DNA of 34,131 nt, taken from Magnetococcales bacterium. Lineage in GTDB: Bacteria; Pseudomonadota; Magnetococcia; Magnetococcales; Magnetaquicoccaceae. Numbering within the stretch: the first letter of the stretch is position 1; every line of letters begins with the position of its first letter. The stretch spans positions 1 through 34,131 of the forward strand of contig PDZU01000031.1 in assembly GCA_002753095.1 (NCBI GenBank). The letters run 5' to 3'. Made by a program: the position numbers and the translations under genes. The notes under the pieces are model-generated. The model had not been told where the DNA came from. It searched no databases and saw nothing but the letters and a program-made list of their open reading frames with translations. Below are positions 1 through 10,550 of this stretch, piece by piece.

Positions 1-352
1 ACAGGAGAACATGAAGGCGTGGCGGGCCAAACAGCAGCAGGAGTGGTTGCACGCAGGTAAACAAGAAGGCCGACAGGAAGGCCGACAGGAAGGCCGACAG
101 GAGGGCCGGCAGGAAGGCCGGCAGGAAGGCCGACAGGAAGGCCGGCAGGAAGGCCGACAGGAAGGTGAGCGGACAGGCGAGAAAAAAGGCGGGGCAAAAA
201 TGCTGGCCCGCCAACTCCAACTTCGCTTCGGCACTCTCCCTCAGTGGGCCACGGACAAAATCGCCAAAGCCGATTTGGCCATCCTGGAGGAGTGGAGTAT
301 CCGAATCCTGGACGCGCCGACTTTGGAGAGCGTATTGGCGGATCCGTCGTGA
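1..352 (+). CDS. Rpn-family nuclease, C-terminal part (5' end outside window)
   Basis: This is the 3' end of a gene whose start lies before the window. From the first bases onward it matches the complete gene at 601-1629 almost base for base: the segment around the internal Met at position 11 corresponds to Met250 of the neighbour. What remains is a Gln/Lys-rich helix, a run of nine QEGR/QEGE tetrapeptides, and a C-terminal DUF4351-like helical domain (motif RQLQLRFGTLPQWA, then ILEEWSIRILDAPTLESVL). The nuclease core would be upstream. The ATG at 11 is in frame but is internal by comparison with the neighbour, so it is probably not the start. Rpn proteins are PD-(D/E)XK DNA endonucleases linked to recombination; that role is known for the family and inferred here. 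Confidence 0.8.
   Translation, partial: QENMKAWRAKQQQEWLHAGKQEGRQEGRQEGRQEGRQEGRQEGRQEGRQEGRQEGERTGEKKGGAKMLARQLQLRFGTLPQWATDKIAKADLAILEEWSIRILDAPTLESVLADPS
62..169 (+). repeat. 12-bp tandem repeat, 9 units (QEGR)
   Basis: Nine in-frame copies of a 12-bp unit (consensus CAGGAAGGCCGA) encode eight QEGR tetrapeptides and a final QEGE. The units differ by single silent changes (GAA/GAG not seen in phase-breaking positions, CGA/CGG). The neighbouring paralogue has four units at 1399-1446, so the tract has changed length by five whole units since the duplication, without a frame change. Confidence 0.9.
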
Positions 353-600
353 AGGAGGCTGATTTTTTCCATGCTCCGGTTATGTGGCGAGAAGTTTTCA
401 CACATTGCTATTGCTATCCAATCGGGAGCCTAAAGGCGGGTCCATGGGTACGTGGTGTGGAACCAGAGGAATTTTCTGGTTGGAATGCCGGAACGGAACA
501 GGTCTCGCCCATGTTCCTGCAATTCCGGTAGAACTGTGTTGGCCAAGCTGCTACACTATCCCCATTTCCCGATTTTTACACACAACCCGACAGGCAAGGC

Positions 601-1629
601 ATGGCTGACCACGATGGCGCCTACCACCAGATGTATACCGACCCGCTCATGGTGGCGGATTTACTGGTGCATTTTGTCGATGAGCCGTGGGTCAAAGAGT
701 TGGATTTTGCCCGCATGCAGCGGGTGAACGCCAAATTCCACAATCGTCTGTTGCCAAAGCGTGAGGGAGATGTCATCTGGCAGATTCCCATGCACTCTGG
801 AGGTGAACTCTACCTGTTGGCTGTGTTGGAGTTCCAGTCCAAGGTGGATCCGATGATGGCAGCACGCATTTTCGCGTATGTTTGTCTGCTCTGGTTGCAG
901 TTGAAGCGCGAAAGGAAAATCCCAAAGGATGGCCGTTTGCCACCGGTTTTCCCGGTTGTGATCTACAACGGGAATCCGCCATGGTTGGCACCGGTGCGGT
1001 TGCGTGATCTGATTGGTCTGCCGGATCAATCACCGCTGTGGAATTTTCAGCCGGATGGACGGTTTTTTCTGATCGATCAGGGGCGTTTGCCGCCGGAGTG
1101 GTTGGCGCAGATGGAAGCGGTATCCGCACTGCTGTTTCGGATCGATCAGAGCAAGGATCCAGAGGAGGTGATTGCGCTGGCGGACGAGCTGTTGCAGTTG
1201 ATCACCCGACGTCCGGAATTGGCAGAGGTGGCAAAGACGTTGGCGGATATGGTCTGGTATGCCATGGTGAGTCTGACCGGCGAACAGACGGCGCGGAAGG
1301 TATTTCCCGGAACCCTGATGGAGGCAAAGATCATGTTACAGGAGAACATGAAGGCGTGGCGGGCCAAACAGCAGCAGGAGTGGTTGCACGCAGGTAAACA
1401 AGAAGGCCGACAAGAAGGCCGACAGGAGGGCCGACAGGAAGGTGAGCGGACAGGCGAGAAAAAAGGCGGGGCAAAAATGCTGGTTCGCCAACTTCAACTT
1501 CGCTTCGGCACTCTCCCTCAGTGGGCCACGGACAAAATCGCCAAAGCCGATTTGGCCATCCTGGAGGAGTGGAGTATCCGAATCCTGGACGCGCCGACCC
1601 TGGAGAGCGTACTGGCGGATCCGTCGTGA
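601..1629 (+). CDS. Rpn family recombination-promoting nuclease / putative YhgA-like transposase
   Basis: A 342-residue protein. The N-terminal half carries the YhgA-like/Rpn fold: YHQMYTDPLMVADLLVHFV near residues 8-26, then REGDVIWQI (about 55-63) and LLAVLEFQSKVD (about 71-83). The Asp of GDV and the E-x-Q of EFQS are the expected PD-(D/E)XK metal-binding residues. Around residue 250 a Lys/Gln-rich helix leads into four QEGR-type repeats and then a DUF4351-like C-terminal domain. Family members are Mg-dependent DNA endonucleases that promote RecA-independent recombination, despite frequent 'transposase' labels. The ATG at 601 has only a weak purine-rich stretch before it. It is the intact member of a tandem pair with the partial gene at 1-352. 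The shared sequence continues about 35 bp beyond both stop codons and then stops. Confidence 0.85.
   Translation: MADHDGAYHQMYTDPLMVADLLVHFVDEPWVKELDFARMQRVNAKFHNRLLPKREGDVIWQIPMHSGGELYLLAVLEFQSKVDPMMAARIFAYVCLLWLQLKRERKIPKDGRLPPVFPVVIYNGNPPWLAPVRLRDLIGLPDQSPLWNFQPDGRFFLIDQGRLPPEWLAQMEAVSALLFRIDQSKDPEEVIALADELLQLITRRPELAEVAKTLADMVWYAMVSLTGEQTARKVFPGTLMEAKIMLQENMKAWRAKQQQEWLHAGKQEGRQEGRQEGRQEGERTGEKKGGAKMLVRQLQLRFGTLPQWATDKIAKADLAILEEWSIRILDAPTLESVLADPS
1399..1446 (+). repeat. 12-bp tandem repeat, 4 units (QEGR)
   Basis: Four in-frame units of the same 12-bp repeat as at 62-169, encoding three QEGR and one QEGE, at the junction between the nuclease core and the DUF4351-like tail. Confidence 0.9.
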
Positions 1630-1744
1630 AAGGGGCTGATTTTCTCCATGCTCCGTTTGCGTCGCTCTTTATGCCAGACAAGCAACACCAAGACATTGGC
1701 GCGTTGCATACTCCCAGATTCCTCTGTTTGCGTGGTTGTTCCCT

Positions 1745-2551
1745 TTACTGTTTCCCAGGCTTCCACCCGGCAGCCCGGTTTTCTGCCTCCTGCAGTTGGG
1801 CCGGGGTCAGGGTTTTTGCCAGCTCCTTTTTGGCGGCCTCTACCTGGGATGGAAAGGTCTCTGTGTGGTGGCGCTGCTTGCCGGCCAGACTCAGCCAAAC
1901 GTAGGCTTGCAGCGGATCCTTGTCGACGCCTTGTCCGTTCTGGCAAAGCAGACCCAGGCGATACTGGGCATCGGCATTGTTTTGTTCGGCGGCCTTGCGG
2001 TACCAAAGGGCGGCCTCTTGTTCATTTTTCCCGACCCCCTCACCGTTGGCATACATCTCGCCCAGGGTGAACTGGGCCAAATCATCCCCCTGTTCGGCAG
2101 CTTGTCGAAACCAACGCAGCGAATCGTCCACCACGACCTGTGGCAGTGCCTCCCTCGCACCGTAGGGCAGGGCCAGATTCGATTGGGCGGCAGCGTTGCC
2201 CAGTTCCGCCGCTTTGCGGAACAGTTCCGCCGCTTTGGCCTCATCCTTTGGTACCCCATCGCCCAATTCGTAGAGCAGTCCCAGATTGAATTGCGCGTTG
2301 GCATCGCCTTGTGCCGCCGCCTTGCCAAACCATTTGGCCGCTTCCTGGGCGTTGCGCGCCACACCGTTGCCCGTGTGGTACATGTCGCCCAAAATAGTTT
2401 GGGCGCGGGCGTCCCCCTGTTCCGCTGCCTGTTGAATGGCCGTCGCGCTCTCTGGATTGCCCGCCTGCAAAGGAGGAGGCAGCAGCAGAGCGGCCAGAGC
2501 CGCAGCAGCGAAAATCAGGGCACAATGGGGGTATTTATCATGATGTTGCAT
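1745..2551 (-). CDS. exported Sel1-repeat (SLR/TPR-like) protein
   Basis: From the ATG at 2551 this gives 268 residues. A signal peptide is visible (a short polar start, then a hydrophobic Ala/Leu run ending PPLQA-GN), so the protein is probably periplasmic or outer-membrane associated. The body is five Sel1-like repeats of about 36 residues, each beginning AAEQGDA.AQ and containing LG.MY..G.GV.K....A..W. The third (around SNLALPYGAREALPQ) is degenerate and has lost the LGxxY and GxGV motifs. A Lys/Glu-rich helix follows. Sel1 repeats are protein-binding solenoids; the partner is unknown. An upstream in-frame TTG at 2569 is an alternative start; neither has a strong ribosome binding site. It is divergent from the efflux operon and shares its upstream region of about 190 bp. 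Confidence 0.8.
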   Translation of the reverse strand: MQHHDKYPHCALIFAAAALAALLLPPPLQAGNPESATAIQQAAEQGDARAQTILGDMYHTGNGVARNAQEAAKWFGKAAAQGDANAQFNLGLLYELGDGVPKDEAKAAELFRKAAELGNAAAQSNLALPYGAREALPQVVVDDSLRWFRQAAEQGDDLAQFTLGEMYANGEGVGKNEQEAALWYRKAAEQNNADAQYRLGLLCQNGQGVDKDPLQAYVWLSLAGKQRHHTETFPSQVEAAKKELAKTLTPAQLQEAENRAAGWKPGKQ

Positions 2552-2649
2552 GGCTTGTGGATGTCCCAATATTGATCATGTGGAGGCGACACGACAAAAT
2601 TTTACGCGAGTGATTCTACTCCAATCGGGAAACAATGCGCTATGATTAT

Positions 2650-2681
2650 TTGCCCGTGCTGGGGATCGTGCATTCGGGCAA
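2650..2681. promoter_or_regulatory. inverted repeat in the divergent sel1/mdtA upstream region
   Basis: TTGCCCG at 2650-2656 is repeated inverted as CGGGCAA at 2675-2681 with an 18-nt spacer. It lies between the divergent Sel1 gene and the efflux operon, about 65 bp before the operon start. It could be a regulator site or a leader hairpin. No assignment is possible from sequence alone. Confidence 0.3.
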
Positions 2682-2744
2682 GCTCTGGCGTATAGTTTGG
2701 CCAGAGGGAAAGGTGCGGCAGGGCGTGACGGGAGTGGGCAGTAT

Positions 2745-4055
2745 ATGGGCGACGAACAGGCAGAACAGAGGCGGGCAAGCACAGGTGGGCAGCACAGTGC
2801 TGTCGAGGAGGGGGGATGTGCCTCGCCAGAGCGCTGGAGACCTTTCAGACGTTGGACCGGGTGGTTGGTGCTGGTGCTGGCCGGTCTGCTCTGGCAACAA
2901 TGGCCGCAGTTGAGCGGGTTATGGTCGGGCAAGCGTGCCACGGGCGAAGAGAGCGCCAAGGGAGGCAAGGGGGATTGGCGCGGCAAGGGTGGGCCGATTC
3001 CGGTGTTGACAACCCGGGCGAGCATGGGGCCGATTCGGGTGCAACTGGAGGCGTTGGGTACCGTCACTCCGGCGCAGTTGGTGGTGGTTAAAAGCCGTGT
3101 CGATGGACCTCTGTTGCGGGTTGCTTTCCAGGAGGGGGCCATGGTTGAAGCGGGCCAGTTGCTGGCCGAAATTGATCCCAAGCCTTTTTTGATTCAACTG
3201 GAGCAGGCCAAGGGGCAGTTGCTGCGCGATCAGGCGCAGTTGGAGAATGCCCGGCGTGATGCCAGTCGTTATCGGACTTTGCTCAAGGATGACTCGGTCT
3301 CGCGGCAGCAGGCGGAGACGCAACAATCCTTGGTACAGCAATATCTGGGCACCGTGCAGGTGGATCAGGCGCAGGTGGAGAGCGCGCAACTGCAACTGTC
3401 CTACACGCGCATCAGCGCCCCTCTGGCGGGTATGGTTGGTTTGCGTCAGGTGGATCCGGGCAACATGATTCGGCAGAGCGACAACAATGGTCTGGTCAGC
3501 ATTGCCCAGGTGCGGCCCATTCAGGTGTTGTTTACCCTGGCCGAGGATCAACTGCCCCGTTTGTTGCCGTACTGGCAGGCTGGGACAGCTCTGGCGGTCA
3601 CTTTGTATGATCGGGAGCGTAAAAATCGTCTGGCAGAGGGCAAGCTGCTGACGCTGGATAATCAGATCGACAGCAGCACTGGTACCATCAAGCTGAAGGC
3701 CGAATTTGCCAACGCGGATGGCAGGCTGTTTCCCAACCAATTCGTCAATGTCTCTCTGACCCTGGAGGAGCGACCGCAGGCGGTGTTGATCCCTGCGGCA
3801 GCGGTGCAGCGCAGTCGCAAGGGGAGTTTTGTCTATCGGGTCAAGGAGGATCAGACGGTCAGTCAGCAGATGGTCACCTTGGGGCCATCCCAGGGTGAAC
3901 TGACCGCCATCGAGGAGGGGTTGCAGGCGGGCGAGAAGGTGGTGCTGGAGGGGGTGGACAAGTTGCGGGAGGGCAGTAAAATCCAGGAACCGGCTCAGGA
4001 GGGGGGCGAACGCGGCAGTCACGACAAGCGGGGGCAGCCTGCCAGGGGGCAGTAG
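2745..4055 (+). CDS. mdtA: RND efflux periplasmic adaptor subunit (MdtA-like)
   Basis: A 436-residue membrane-fusion protein joining the inner-membrane pumps to an outer-membrane channel. After a polar N-terminus there is one membrane anchor (RWTGWLVLVLAGLLW). Next come the first half of the lipoyl domain (VDGPLLRVAFQEGAMVEAGQLLAEID), an alpha-helical hairpin rich in Gln (QLEQAKGQLL to QVESAQLQL), the second lipoyl half (YTRISAPLAGMVGLRQVDPGN), a beta-barrel (VRPIQVLFTLAEDQLP) and a membrane-proximal domain (AVLIPAAAVQRSR). No lipobox Cys is seen. The ATG at 2745 follows GGAG at 2731-2734 and is preferred to an in-frame TTG at 2697. It is first in an operon with two RND pumps, the MdtABC arrangement. 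Substrates cannot be read from the sequence; drugs, bile-salt-like compounds and metals are known for relatives. Confidence 0.9.
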   Translation: MGDEQAEQRRASTGGQHSAVEEGGCASPERWRPFRRWTGWLVLVLAGLLWQQWPQLSGLWSGKRATGEESAKGGKGDWRGKGGPIPVLTTRASMGPIRVQLEALGTVTPAQLVVVKSRVDGPLLRVAFQEGAMVEAGQLLAEIDPKPFLIQLEQAKGQLLRDQAQLENARRDASRYRTLLKDDSVSRQQAETQQSLVQQYLGTVQVDQAQVESAQLQLSYTRISAPLAGMVGLRQVDPGNMIRQSDNNGLVSIAQVRPIQVLFTLAEDQLPRLLPYWQAGTALAVTLYDRERKNRLAEGKLLTLDNQIDSSTGTIKLKAEFANADGRLFPNQFVNVSLTLEERPQAVLIPAAAVQRSRKGSFVYRVKEDQTVSQQMVTLGPSQGELTAIEEGLQAGEKVVLEGVDKLREGSKIQEPAQEGGERGSHDKRGQPARGQ

Positions 4056-4058
4056 GTC

Positions 4059-7000
4059 ATGAATCCTTCCCGTCTATTCATCCTGCGGCCAGTTGCCACC
4101 ACCTTGTTGATGGTAGCCATTCTGTTGGCGGGTCTGTTTGCCTATCGTTTGTTGCCCTTGTCGGCCTTGCCGGAGGTGGACTATCCGACGATTCAGGTGA
4201 TCACCCTTTATCCGGGGGCCAGCCCGCAGGTGGTTGCCTCCTCGATTACCGCCCCTCTGGAGCGACAATTTGGGCAAATGCCGGGACTCAACCGGCTCTC
4301 TTCGACCAGTTCCGGTGGTTCCTCGCTGATCACCCTGCAGTTTAATTTGCGTTTGACGTTGGATGTGGCGGAGCAGCAGGTGCAGGCTGCCATCAATGCG
4401 GCGGCCAATTTATTGCCCAGCGATCTGCCCGCCCCACCCATTTATTACAAGGTCAATCCGGCTGATGCACCGATTTTAACCTTGGCGGTCACCTCGCGCA
4501 CCTTGCCCATGACCCGTGTACAGGATCTGGTGGAGACACGGGTAGCCCAGAAGATCTCGCAACTGAGCGGAGTGGGGCTGGTCACCTTGAGTGGTGGACA
4601 ACGGCCTGCCATTCGGATTCAGGCCAACATGGCGGCACTGGCCTCTTATGGCTTGGGGTTGGAGGCGTTGCGGACCGCCATTACCAACGCCAATGTCAAC
4701 ATGCCCAAGGGAAGTTTTGATGGTCCCAGCCGGGCCAGCACCATTGATGCCAACGATCAACTGAAATCGGCCAGCGACTTTGCCCAGTTGGTGATTGCCT
4801 ATCGCAACGGGGCGGGTATCCGTTTGCTGGATGTGGCCGAGGTGGAAGAGGGGGCGGAAAACAGTCGTTTGGCGGCCTGGGCGGGGTTGGAACCGGCCAT
4901 CATCGTGCAGATTCAGCGCCAGCCGGGGGCCAATGTGATCCAGGTGGCGGAGCGGGTCAAGGAGCTGTTGCCCCGCTTGCGGGCCACGTTACCGGCCAGC
5001 GTCGAACTGCTGGAGGCCAGTGATCGCACCTTGACCATTCGGGCGGCGGTACGGGATGTGCAGTTTGAGTTGCTGTTGGCGGTGGCTTTGGTGGTGCTGG
5101 TGATTTTGCTCTTTTTGCGCAATCTGGCGGCCACCTTGATTCCCAGTTTTGCCGTGCCGCTCTCTTTGGTGGGCACTTTCGGCATCCTGTATCTGGCTGA
5201 TTTTTCCATCAACAACCTGACCTTGATGGCCCTGACCATCGCCACCGGTTTTGTGGTCGATGATGCCATTGTGGTGATCGAAAACATCTCCCGCCATCTG
5301 GAAGAGGGCAAGTCCCCGCTGCAGGCGGCTTTGGATGGCTCGCGGGAGATTGCTTTTACGATTGTTTCGTTGACCTTTTCGTTGATTGCGGTGTTGATTC
5401 CGCTGCTTTTTATGGCCGACGTGGTGGGGCGCCTGTTTCGGGAGTTTGCCATCACCTTGGCGGTGTCGATTTTGATTTCGGCCTTTGTCTCCCTTACTCT
5501 GACGCCGATGATGTGTGCCCGTTTATTGAAAAAAGAGGACAAGGGGGGGGCACGGCAGCAGAAGAGGGATTTTGTGGCCCGCATCATTGCCGGGTATGGG
5601 CGTGTGTTGCGGCGGGTGTTGGACCATCCGGGTTTGACTTTGCTGGCTGCTGTGGCCACCTTGTTGTTGACTGTCTGGTTGGCGATTCTCATTCCCAAGG
5701 GATTTTTTCCGCAGGAGGATACCGGGCTGTTGCAGGGGATCAGTCAGGCTTCTGCCAGCAGCTCTTTTAGTGCCATGGGGCGTCACCATCAGGCGTTGAG
5801 TCAGGTGTTGCTGGCCGATCCGGCGGTGACGGGTGTTACCAGCCATATCGGTGTGGATGGGACCAATATCACCCTGAACAGTGGTCGATTCTTGATTACG
5901 CTTAAGTCGCGGGAAGAGCGGGGGGGCGAAGCGTTGGCCCAGGTGTTGGCCCGTCTGCAGCAGGCGTTGGCCCATGTGGCGGGGGTGACGCTCTATCTGC
6001 AACCGGTGCAGGATTTGACCATCGAAGAGCGTATCAGCCGCACCCAGTATCAATTTACCCTGGAGTCACCCAGCCAGGAGGATTTGACCCATTGGACGCC
6101 GTTGTTGTTGCAGCATCTGGCGCAGAAAGCGGCGCTGCGTGACGTGGCCAGTGATCAGCAGAATGAGGGTTTGCAGGCGTATGTGGTGATTGATCGTGAT
6201 GCTGCCGGGCGTTTGGGGGTGACTCCGGCGGCCATCGATAACGCTCTGTACGATGCCTTTGGCCAGCGTTTGATCTCCACCGTTTTTACCCAGGCCAATC
6301 AATACCGGGTGGTGCTGGGTATCCAGGGGGAGGCGCAAGCGGGTTTGGCGGCCATTGCTGCGTTGCGGGTGACGGCGGCCAATGGGGTGTTGGTGCCCAT
6401 GAGCGCGTTGGCCCGTGTGGAGGAGCGGCAAACGGCGTTGGTGTTGCAGCGGCAGGGCCAGTTTCCGGCGGTGACCTTGTCGTTTAACGTGGCGCCGGGT
6501 GCTTCGTTGGGGGCGGCGGTGCGGGCCATTGAGGAGGCCAGAGCGGAGCTTGCTCTGCCCGCCCATGTGCAGATTACCTTTCTGGGGGCGGCGCACGCGT
6601 TCCGGTTGGCATTGGCCAATGAGTTATGGTTGATTTTGGCCGCTGTGATCACCATGTACATTGTTCTTGGTGTGCTCTACGAGAGTTATATTCATCCGAT
6701 CACCATTCTTTCCACCTTGCCGTCGGCGGGGGTGGGGGCGTTGTTGGCTCTGCTGCTGGCGGGCATGGATCTGGGGATTACGGCCATCATTGGGATTGTG
6801 CTACTGATTGGCATTGTCAAGAAAAATGCCATCCTGATGATTGATTTTGCTTTGGAGGCGCAGCGTCAACAGGGATTGCCGGCCCGCGAGGCGATCTACC
6901 AAGCCTGTCTGTTGCGTTTTCGGCCCATTTTGATGACGACGCTATCGGCCATGTTGGGGGCGTTGCCATTGATGATCGGTGGCGGGGTAGGTTCGGAGTT

Positions 7001-7154
7001 GCGTCAACCGTTGGGGGTGACCATGGTGGGGGGGTTGTTGTTGAGCCAGTTGGTCACCTTGTTTACCACGCCGGTCATTTATCTCACCTTTGATGCTTGG
7101 GGTAATCGGTTGGCGCAGTGGCGCCACGCGCACAGCGGGGAGTCGCTGCGGTGA
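4059..7154 (+). CDS. mdtB: RND efflux transporter permease, MdtB-like
   Basis: A 1031-residue inner-membrane proton-driven pump of the HAE1/AcrB type. It has TM1 at residues about 10-30, a large periplasmic loop, a TM2-6 block starting [18 protein letters not shown], a second periplasmic loop, and a TM8-12 block ([19 protein letters not shown] onward). The proton relay is intact: Asp401-Asp402 in TM4 ([17 protein letters not shown]) and Lys921-Lys922 in TM10 ([16 protein letters not shown]). The ATG at 4059 is 3 bp after the adaptor stop and follows a G-rich ribosome binding site inside the adaptor's last codons, so translation is probably coupled. Two different RND pumps in a row, of 1031 and 1019 residues, match the E. 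coli MdtB/MdtC heterotrimer pattern (1040 and 1025). Confidence 0.92.
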   Translation: MNPSRLFILRPVATTLLMVAILLAGLFAYRLLPLSALPEVDYPTIQVITLYPGASPQVVASSITAPLERQFGQMPGLNRLSSTSSGGSSLITLQFNLRLTLDVAEQQVQAAINAAANLLPSDLPAPPIYYKVNPADAPILTLAVTSRTLPMTRVQDLVETRVAQKISQLSGVGLVTLSGGQRPAIRIQANMAALASYGLGLEALRTAITNANVNMPKGSFDGPSRASTIDANDQLKSASDFAQLVIAYRNGAGIRLLDVAEVEEGAENSRLAAWAGLEPAIIVQIQRQPGANVIQVAERVKELLPRLRATLPASVELLEASDRTLTIRAAVRDVQFELLLAVALVVLVILLFLRNLAATLIPSFAVPLSLVGTFGILYLADFSINNLTLMALTIATGFVVDDAIVVIENISRHLEEGKSPLQAALDGSREIAFTIVSLTFSLIAVLIPLLFMADVVGRLFREFAITLAVSILISAFVSLTLTPMMCARLLKKEDKGGARQQKRDFVARIIAGYGRVLRRVLDHPGLTLLAAVATLLLTVWLAILIPKGFFPQEDTGLLQGISQASASSSFSAMGRHHQALSQVLLADPAVTGVTSHIGVDGTNITLNSGRFLITLKSREERGGEALAQVLARLQQALAHVAGVTLYLQPVQDLTIEERISRTQYQFTLESPSQEDLTHWTPLLLQHLAQKAALRDVASDQQNEGLQAYVVIDRDAAGRLGVTPAAIDNALYDAFGQRLISTVFTQANQYRVVLGIQGEAQAGLAAIAALRVTAANGVLVPMSALARVEERQTALVLQRQGQFPAVTLSFNVAPGASLGAAVRAIEEARAELALPAHVQITFLGAAHAFRLALANELWLILAAVITMYIVLGVLYESYIHPITILSTLPSAGVGALLALLLAGMDLGITAIIGIVLLIGIVKKNAILMIDFALEAQRQQGLPAREAIYQACLLRFRPILMTTLSAMLGALPLMIGGGVGSELRQPLGVTMVGGLLLSQLVTLFTTPVIYLTFDAWGNRLAQWRHAHSGESLR

Positions 7155-10100
7155 ACCCTTCCGCTCTATTTGTGCATCGACCGGTGGCCACATCGTTATT
7201 GACGTTGGCCATTGTATTGGCGGGATGGTTGGGGTTTCGCCTGTTGCCGGTGGCTCCTTTGCCGCAGGTGGATTTTCCGACCATCTCTGTTTCTGCCGGG
7301 TTGCCGGGGGCTAGTCCGGAGACCATGGCTGCGATTGTTGCCACGCCTTTGGAACGGACTTTGGGCCGTATTGCTGGGGTGACGGAGATTACCTCGCAGA
7401 GCAGTCTGGGCAATACCCGCGTTATTCTGCAGTTTGATTTGAGTCGCAGTATTGATGGGGCGGCCCGTGATGTGCAGGCGGCCATCAATGCGGCGCGGGC
7501 CATGTTGCCTTCTGGTTTGCCCGCCAATCCGACCTATCGCAAAGTCAACCCGGCGGACATGCCGATCATGGTGCTTTCTCTGACGTCGGAGAGCAAGAGT
7601 CAGGGTGAAATGTATGATCTGGCGGCCACGGTATTGGCGCAAAAGCTGGCTCAGGTGCAGGGGGTTGGGCAGGTCAGTTTGGGGGGGAGTTCTTTGCCAT
7701 CGGTACGGGTGGCGTTGGATCCGGGCAAACTGCACGCGGCTGGCATTGGTTTTGAGGAGGTGCGGGCGGCCATAGCGGCGACCAATGCCAATCGGCCCAA
7801 GGGGGTGGTGGAGCAGGGGGAGCGGCAGTGGAGTATTGATGCCAATGATCAGGCGCGCACGGCAGGGGAGTTTGCGCCCATCCTCATCACTTGGCGCAAC
7901 GGTGGGCCGGTGCGTTTGTCGGACATGGGGCAGGTGGTGGATTCGGTGCAGGATCTGCGCAATGCCGGAATGGCGGATGGTAAGCCATCGGTATTGTTGA
8001 TTATTTCCCGACAGCCGGGCGCCAACATCATCGAGACGGTGGGGCGTATTCGCGCACTGGTGCCGGTTTTGCGCAGCGTCATTCCCGGTGAGATCGATTT
8101 GACGGTATTGATGGATCGCACGCCGACGATTCGCGCCTCGTTGCTGGAGGTGGAGCAGAGTTTGTTGATGGCGGTGGTGTTGGTGATTTTGGTTGTTTTT
8201 TTATTTTTGCGCAACGTGCGGGCGGCCTTGATTCCCACGGTGGCGGTACCGGTTTCTCTGGTGGGCACGTTTGGGGTGATGTATCTGTTGGATTACAGTC
8301 TGGACAATTTGTCGCTGATGGCGTTGACCATTGCCACCGGTTTTGTGGTTGATGATGCCATCGTGGTGTTGGAAAACGTCACCCGGCATCTGGAGCGGGG
8401 TTTGTCGCCGCTGCAGGCTACGCTGCAGGGGGTGCAGGAGGTGGGCTTTACGGTTTTGTCGATGAGTGTTTCTCTGGTAGCGGTTTTTATCCCGATTTTG
8501 GCCATGGGTGGAATTGTTGGGCGTTTGTTTCGGGAATTTGCTGTTACTTTGAGTATTGCGGTGTTGGTCTCTTTGCTGGTTTCTTTGACCACCACCCCGG
8601 CCATGTGTGCCCGTTTGTTGCGGTCTGGTGCTGTGGAGTCGAAAAAGACGGGGGTGATCTATGGGGCGGTGTTGGCTTTTTATGAACGCACTTTGGATGG
8701 GGTGTTGCGCCATCCTTTTTTGACCTTGCTGGGATTATTGGCGACCATTGCCTTGAATGTGCATCTTTACATGACCATTCCCAAGGGATTTTTTCCGCAG
8801 CAGGATATTTCTCGTTTGATTGGCACCATTCAGGGTGATCAGGGCATCTCTTTCCAGGCGATGCAGCGTAAATTGGCTGATTTCAGCCGTGAGGTGGGGC
8901 AGGATGAGGCGGTGGAGCATGTGGTTGCCTTTACGGGTGGCGGGCAGCGCAACAGTGGGGTGGTTTTTGCTTCGCTCAAGCCGCGCAGGGAGCGGGGTTC
9001 CATGGAGAAGGTGATGGCCCGTTTGCGTGGCAAGTTGGCCCATGAGGCTGGGGCTACTTTGATGTTGCAACCGGCCCAGGAGATTCGGGTTGGGGGGCGC
9101 CAGGGCAGTGGCAACTATCAATATACCTTGCAATCTGCTGATCTGGAGGAGTTGCGGGTATGGGAACCGCGGATTCGTCGGGTTTTGAGTGAGTTGCCGC
9201 AGTTGGCGGATGTTTCCAGCGATCAAAATGAGCGGGGTTTGTCCACTTTGATTCAACTGGACCGTCCCAGTGCTGCCCGGTTGGGGGTGACGCCGAGGGC
9301 CATGGATTTAACCTTGAACGATGCATTTGGCCAGCGTCAGGTTTCCACCATTTACACTCCGTTGAACCAGTATCGGGTGGTGATGGAGGCGGTTCCCTCA
9401 TTTTTGCAGGGGCCGCAGTCGTTGCAGAGTTTGCGGGTGAGCAGCAGTGGTGGGCAGCAGGTGCCTTTGACTGCCTTTAGTTCGGTCAGTCAGGGGGTAG
9501 CGCCGTTGGCGGTCAACCATCAAGGTTTGTTTGCTGCCAGCACCATCTCCTTTAATTTGGCCGCCGGGGTTAGTCTTTCCCAGGCTACCGAGGCCATTGA
9601 GGAGAGTTTTGCCCGTTTGGGAACGCCGATCCAGGGTAGTTTTCAGGGTACGGCCAAGGTGTTTCAGGCTTCGTTACAGAGTCAGCCTTGGTTGATTTTG
9701 GCGGCATTGTTGTCGGTTTACATCGTTTTGGGCATTTTGTATGAGAGTTATATCCATCCGTTGACCATTCTTTCCACGTTGCCCTCTGCCGGGGTAGGGG
9801 CGTTGCTTGCCTTGATGTTGACGGGTCATGATTTTACGTTGATGGCCATGATTGGTGTGGTGTTGTTGATTGGAATTGTCAAGAAAAATGCCATCTTGAT
9901 GATTGACTTTGCCTTGGAACGGGAGCGGTTGCATGGGGATGCGCCGTTGCAGGCCATCCGCATGGCTTGTTTGCTGCGGTTGCGTCCGATTTTGATGACC
10001 ACTTTGGCTGCCCTATTTGGTGCCTTGCCGTTGACCATGGGGCAAGGTGAGGGTTCGGAGATGCGTTATCCGTTGGGTATTTCCATTGTGGGTGGTTTAA

Positions 10101-10210
10101 TTCTCAGTCAATTGTTGACTTTGTATACGACTCCGGTTGTTTATCTTTACCTGGATCGTCTGCGTTGGTGGTTTGCCTGTCGTCGTCGGCCTGTTGTATA
10201 CAATTCTTAA
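7151..10210 (+). CDS. mdtC: RND efflux transporter permease, MdtC-like
   Basis: The second RND pump, 1019 residues from a GTG start at 7151 that overlaps the TGA of the previous gene in a GTGA junction. GGGGAG at 7137-7142 supplies the ribosome binding site. A longer in-frame reading exists but only extends into the upstream gene. It has the same topology as its partner, with Asp401-Asp402 in TM4 ([15 protein letters not shown]) and Lys911-Lys912 in TM10 ([19 protein letters not shown]). The ends of the two pumps are clearly related, beginning [19 protein letters not shown] here and [19 protein letters not shown] in the first. This indicates an old tandem duplication. It would form a mixed trimer with the MdtB-like subunit. 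No outer-membrane TolC-like gene is in the window, so a distant one is presumably shared. Confidence 0.92.
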   Translation: MNPSALFVHRPVATSLLTLAIVLAGWLGFRLLPVAPLPQVDFPTISVSAGLPGASPETMAAIVATPLERTLGRIAGVTEITSQSSLGNTRVILQFDLSRSIDGAARDVQAAINAARAMLPSGLPANPTYRKVNPADMPIMVLSLTSESKSQGEMYDLAATVLAQKLAQVQGVGQVSLGGSSLPSVRVALDPGKLHAAGIGFEEVRAAIAATNANRPKGVVEQGERQWSIDANDQARTAGEFAPILITWRNGGPVRLSDMGQVVDSVQDLRNAGMADGKPSVLLIISRQPGANIIETVGRIRALVPVLRSVIPGEIDLTVLMDRTPTIRASLLEVEQSLLMAVVLVILVVFLFLRNVRAALIPTVAVPVSLVGTFGVMYLLDYSLDNLSLMALTIATGFVVDDAIVVLENVTRHLERGLSPLQATLQGVQEVGFTVLSMSVSLVAVFIPILAMGGIVGRLFREFAVTLSIAVLVSLLVSLTTTPAMCARLLRSGAVESKKTGVIYGAVLAFYERTLDGVLRHPFLTLLGLLATIALNVHLYMTIPKGFFPQQDISRLIGTIQGDQGISFQAMQRKLADFSREVGQDEAVEHVVAFTGGGQRNSGVVFASLKPRRERGSMEKVMARLRGKLAHEAGATLMLQPAQEIRVGGRQGSGNYQYTLQSADLEELRVWEPRIRRVLSELPQLADVSSDQNERGLSTLIQLDRPSAARLGVTPRAMDLTLNDAFGQRQVSTIYTPLNQYRVVMEAVPSFLQGPQSLQSLRVSSSGGQQVPLTAFSSVSQGVAPLAVNHQGLFAASTISFNLAAGVSLSQATEAIEESFARLGTPIQGSFQGTAKVFQASLQSQPWLILAALLSVYIVLGILYESYIHPLTILSTLPSAGVGALLALMLTGHDFTLMAMIGVVLLIGIVKKNAILMIDFALERERLHGDAPLQAIRMACLLRLRPILMTTLAALFGALPLTMGQGEGSEMRYPLGISIVGGLILSQLLTLYTTPVVYLYLDRLRWWFACRRRPVVYNS

Positions 10211-10270
10211 CATGACATTTTGGGTGTGAAATAGATATAAGCATAGAGATATACAAATTTATTGCGGGGT

Positions 10271-10293
10271 GCAGGGGCGGTCACCGCCCCTGC
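10271..10293. terminator. GC-rich perfect palindrome after mdtC, possible terminator
   Basis: GCAGGGGCGGT and ACCGCCCCTGC flank a single C, giving an 11-bp perfect inverted repeat about 60 bp after the mdtC stop. It is not followed by a T-run, so an intrinsic terminator is possible but not proven. Confidence 0.4.
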
Positions 10294-10322
10294 TGGGTGC
10301 AGGGCGAAGCCTTGCTTGTAAT

Positions 10323-10370
10323 GTGCGGCGTTTTACAGAAGCAAATGCGTAGCATTTGCGCACGCCGCAC
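10323..10370. repeat. nested double hairpin
   Basis: An outer stem GTGCGGCGT (10323-10331) pairs with ACGCCGCAC (10362-10370). Inside it GCAAATGC (10341-10348) pairs with GCATTTGC (10352-10359) across a 3-nt loop. The nested design is typical of extragenic palindromic elements or structured leader RNA. Confidence 0.5.
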
Positions 10371-10376
10371 AAATCT

Positions 10377-10393
10377 GTGCCCCGCAGGGGCAC
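10377..10393. repeat. short GC hairpin
   Basis: GTGCCCC and GGGGCAC flank a GCA loop, a 7-bp perfect stem directly after the nested hairpin. Confidence 0.45.
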
Positions 10394-10550
10394 TCTTTGG
10401 GAGGGCGGATGCCCGACTTTTAACCGCGAGGTATTGAGTTACCTACGGGGAAAACCCATTGGGAGGCTGTGCGGATTGGCGCAGAAAACCGCGCCAAAAA
10501 GCAAAGTCAAAAGATTAAAGTCAAATTCCCAGGGCCCTGCCCTGGACCCG

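Noticed and set aside
62-169. CRISPR-like regular repeats
   Set aside because: Contiguous 12-bp in-frame units without spacers; a protein-coding tandem repeat.
2919-4022. 367-residue minus-strand frame opposite the MdtA-like adaptor
   Set aside because: Antisense shadow with no recognisable motifs; the adaptor domains on the plus strand are complete.
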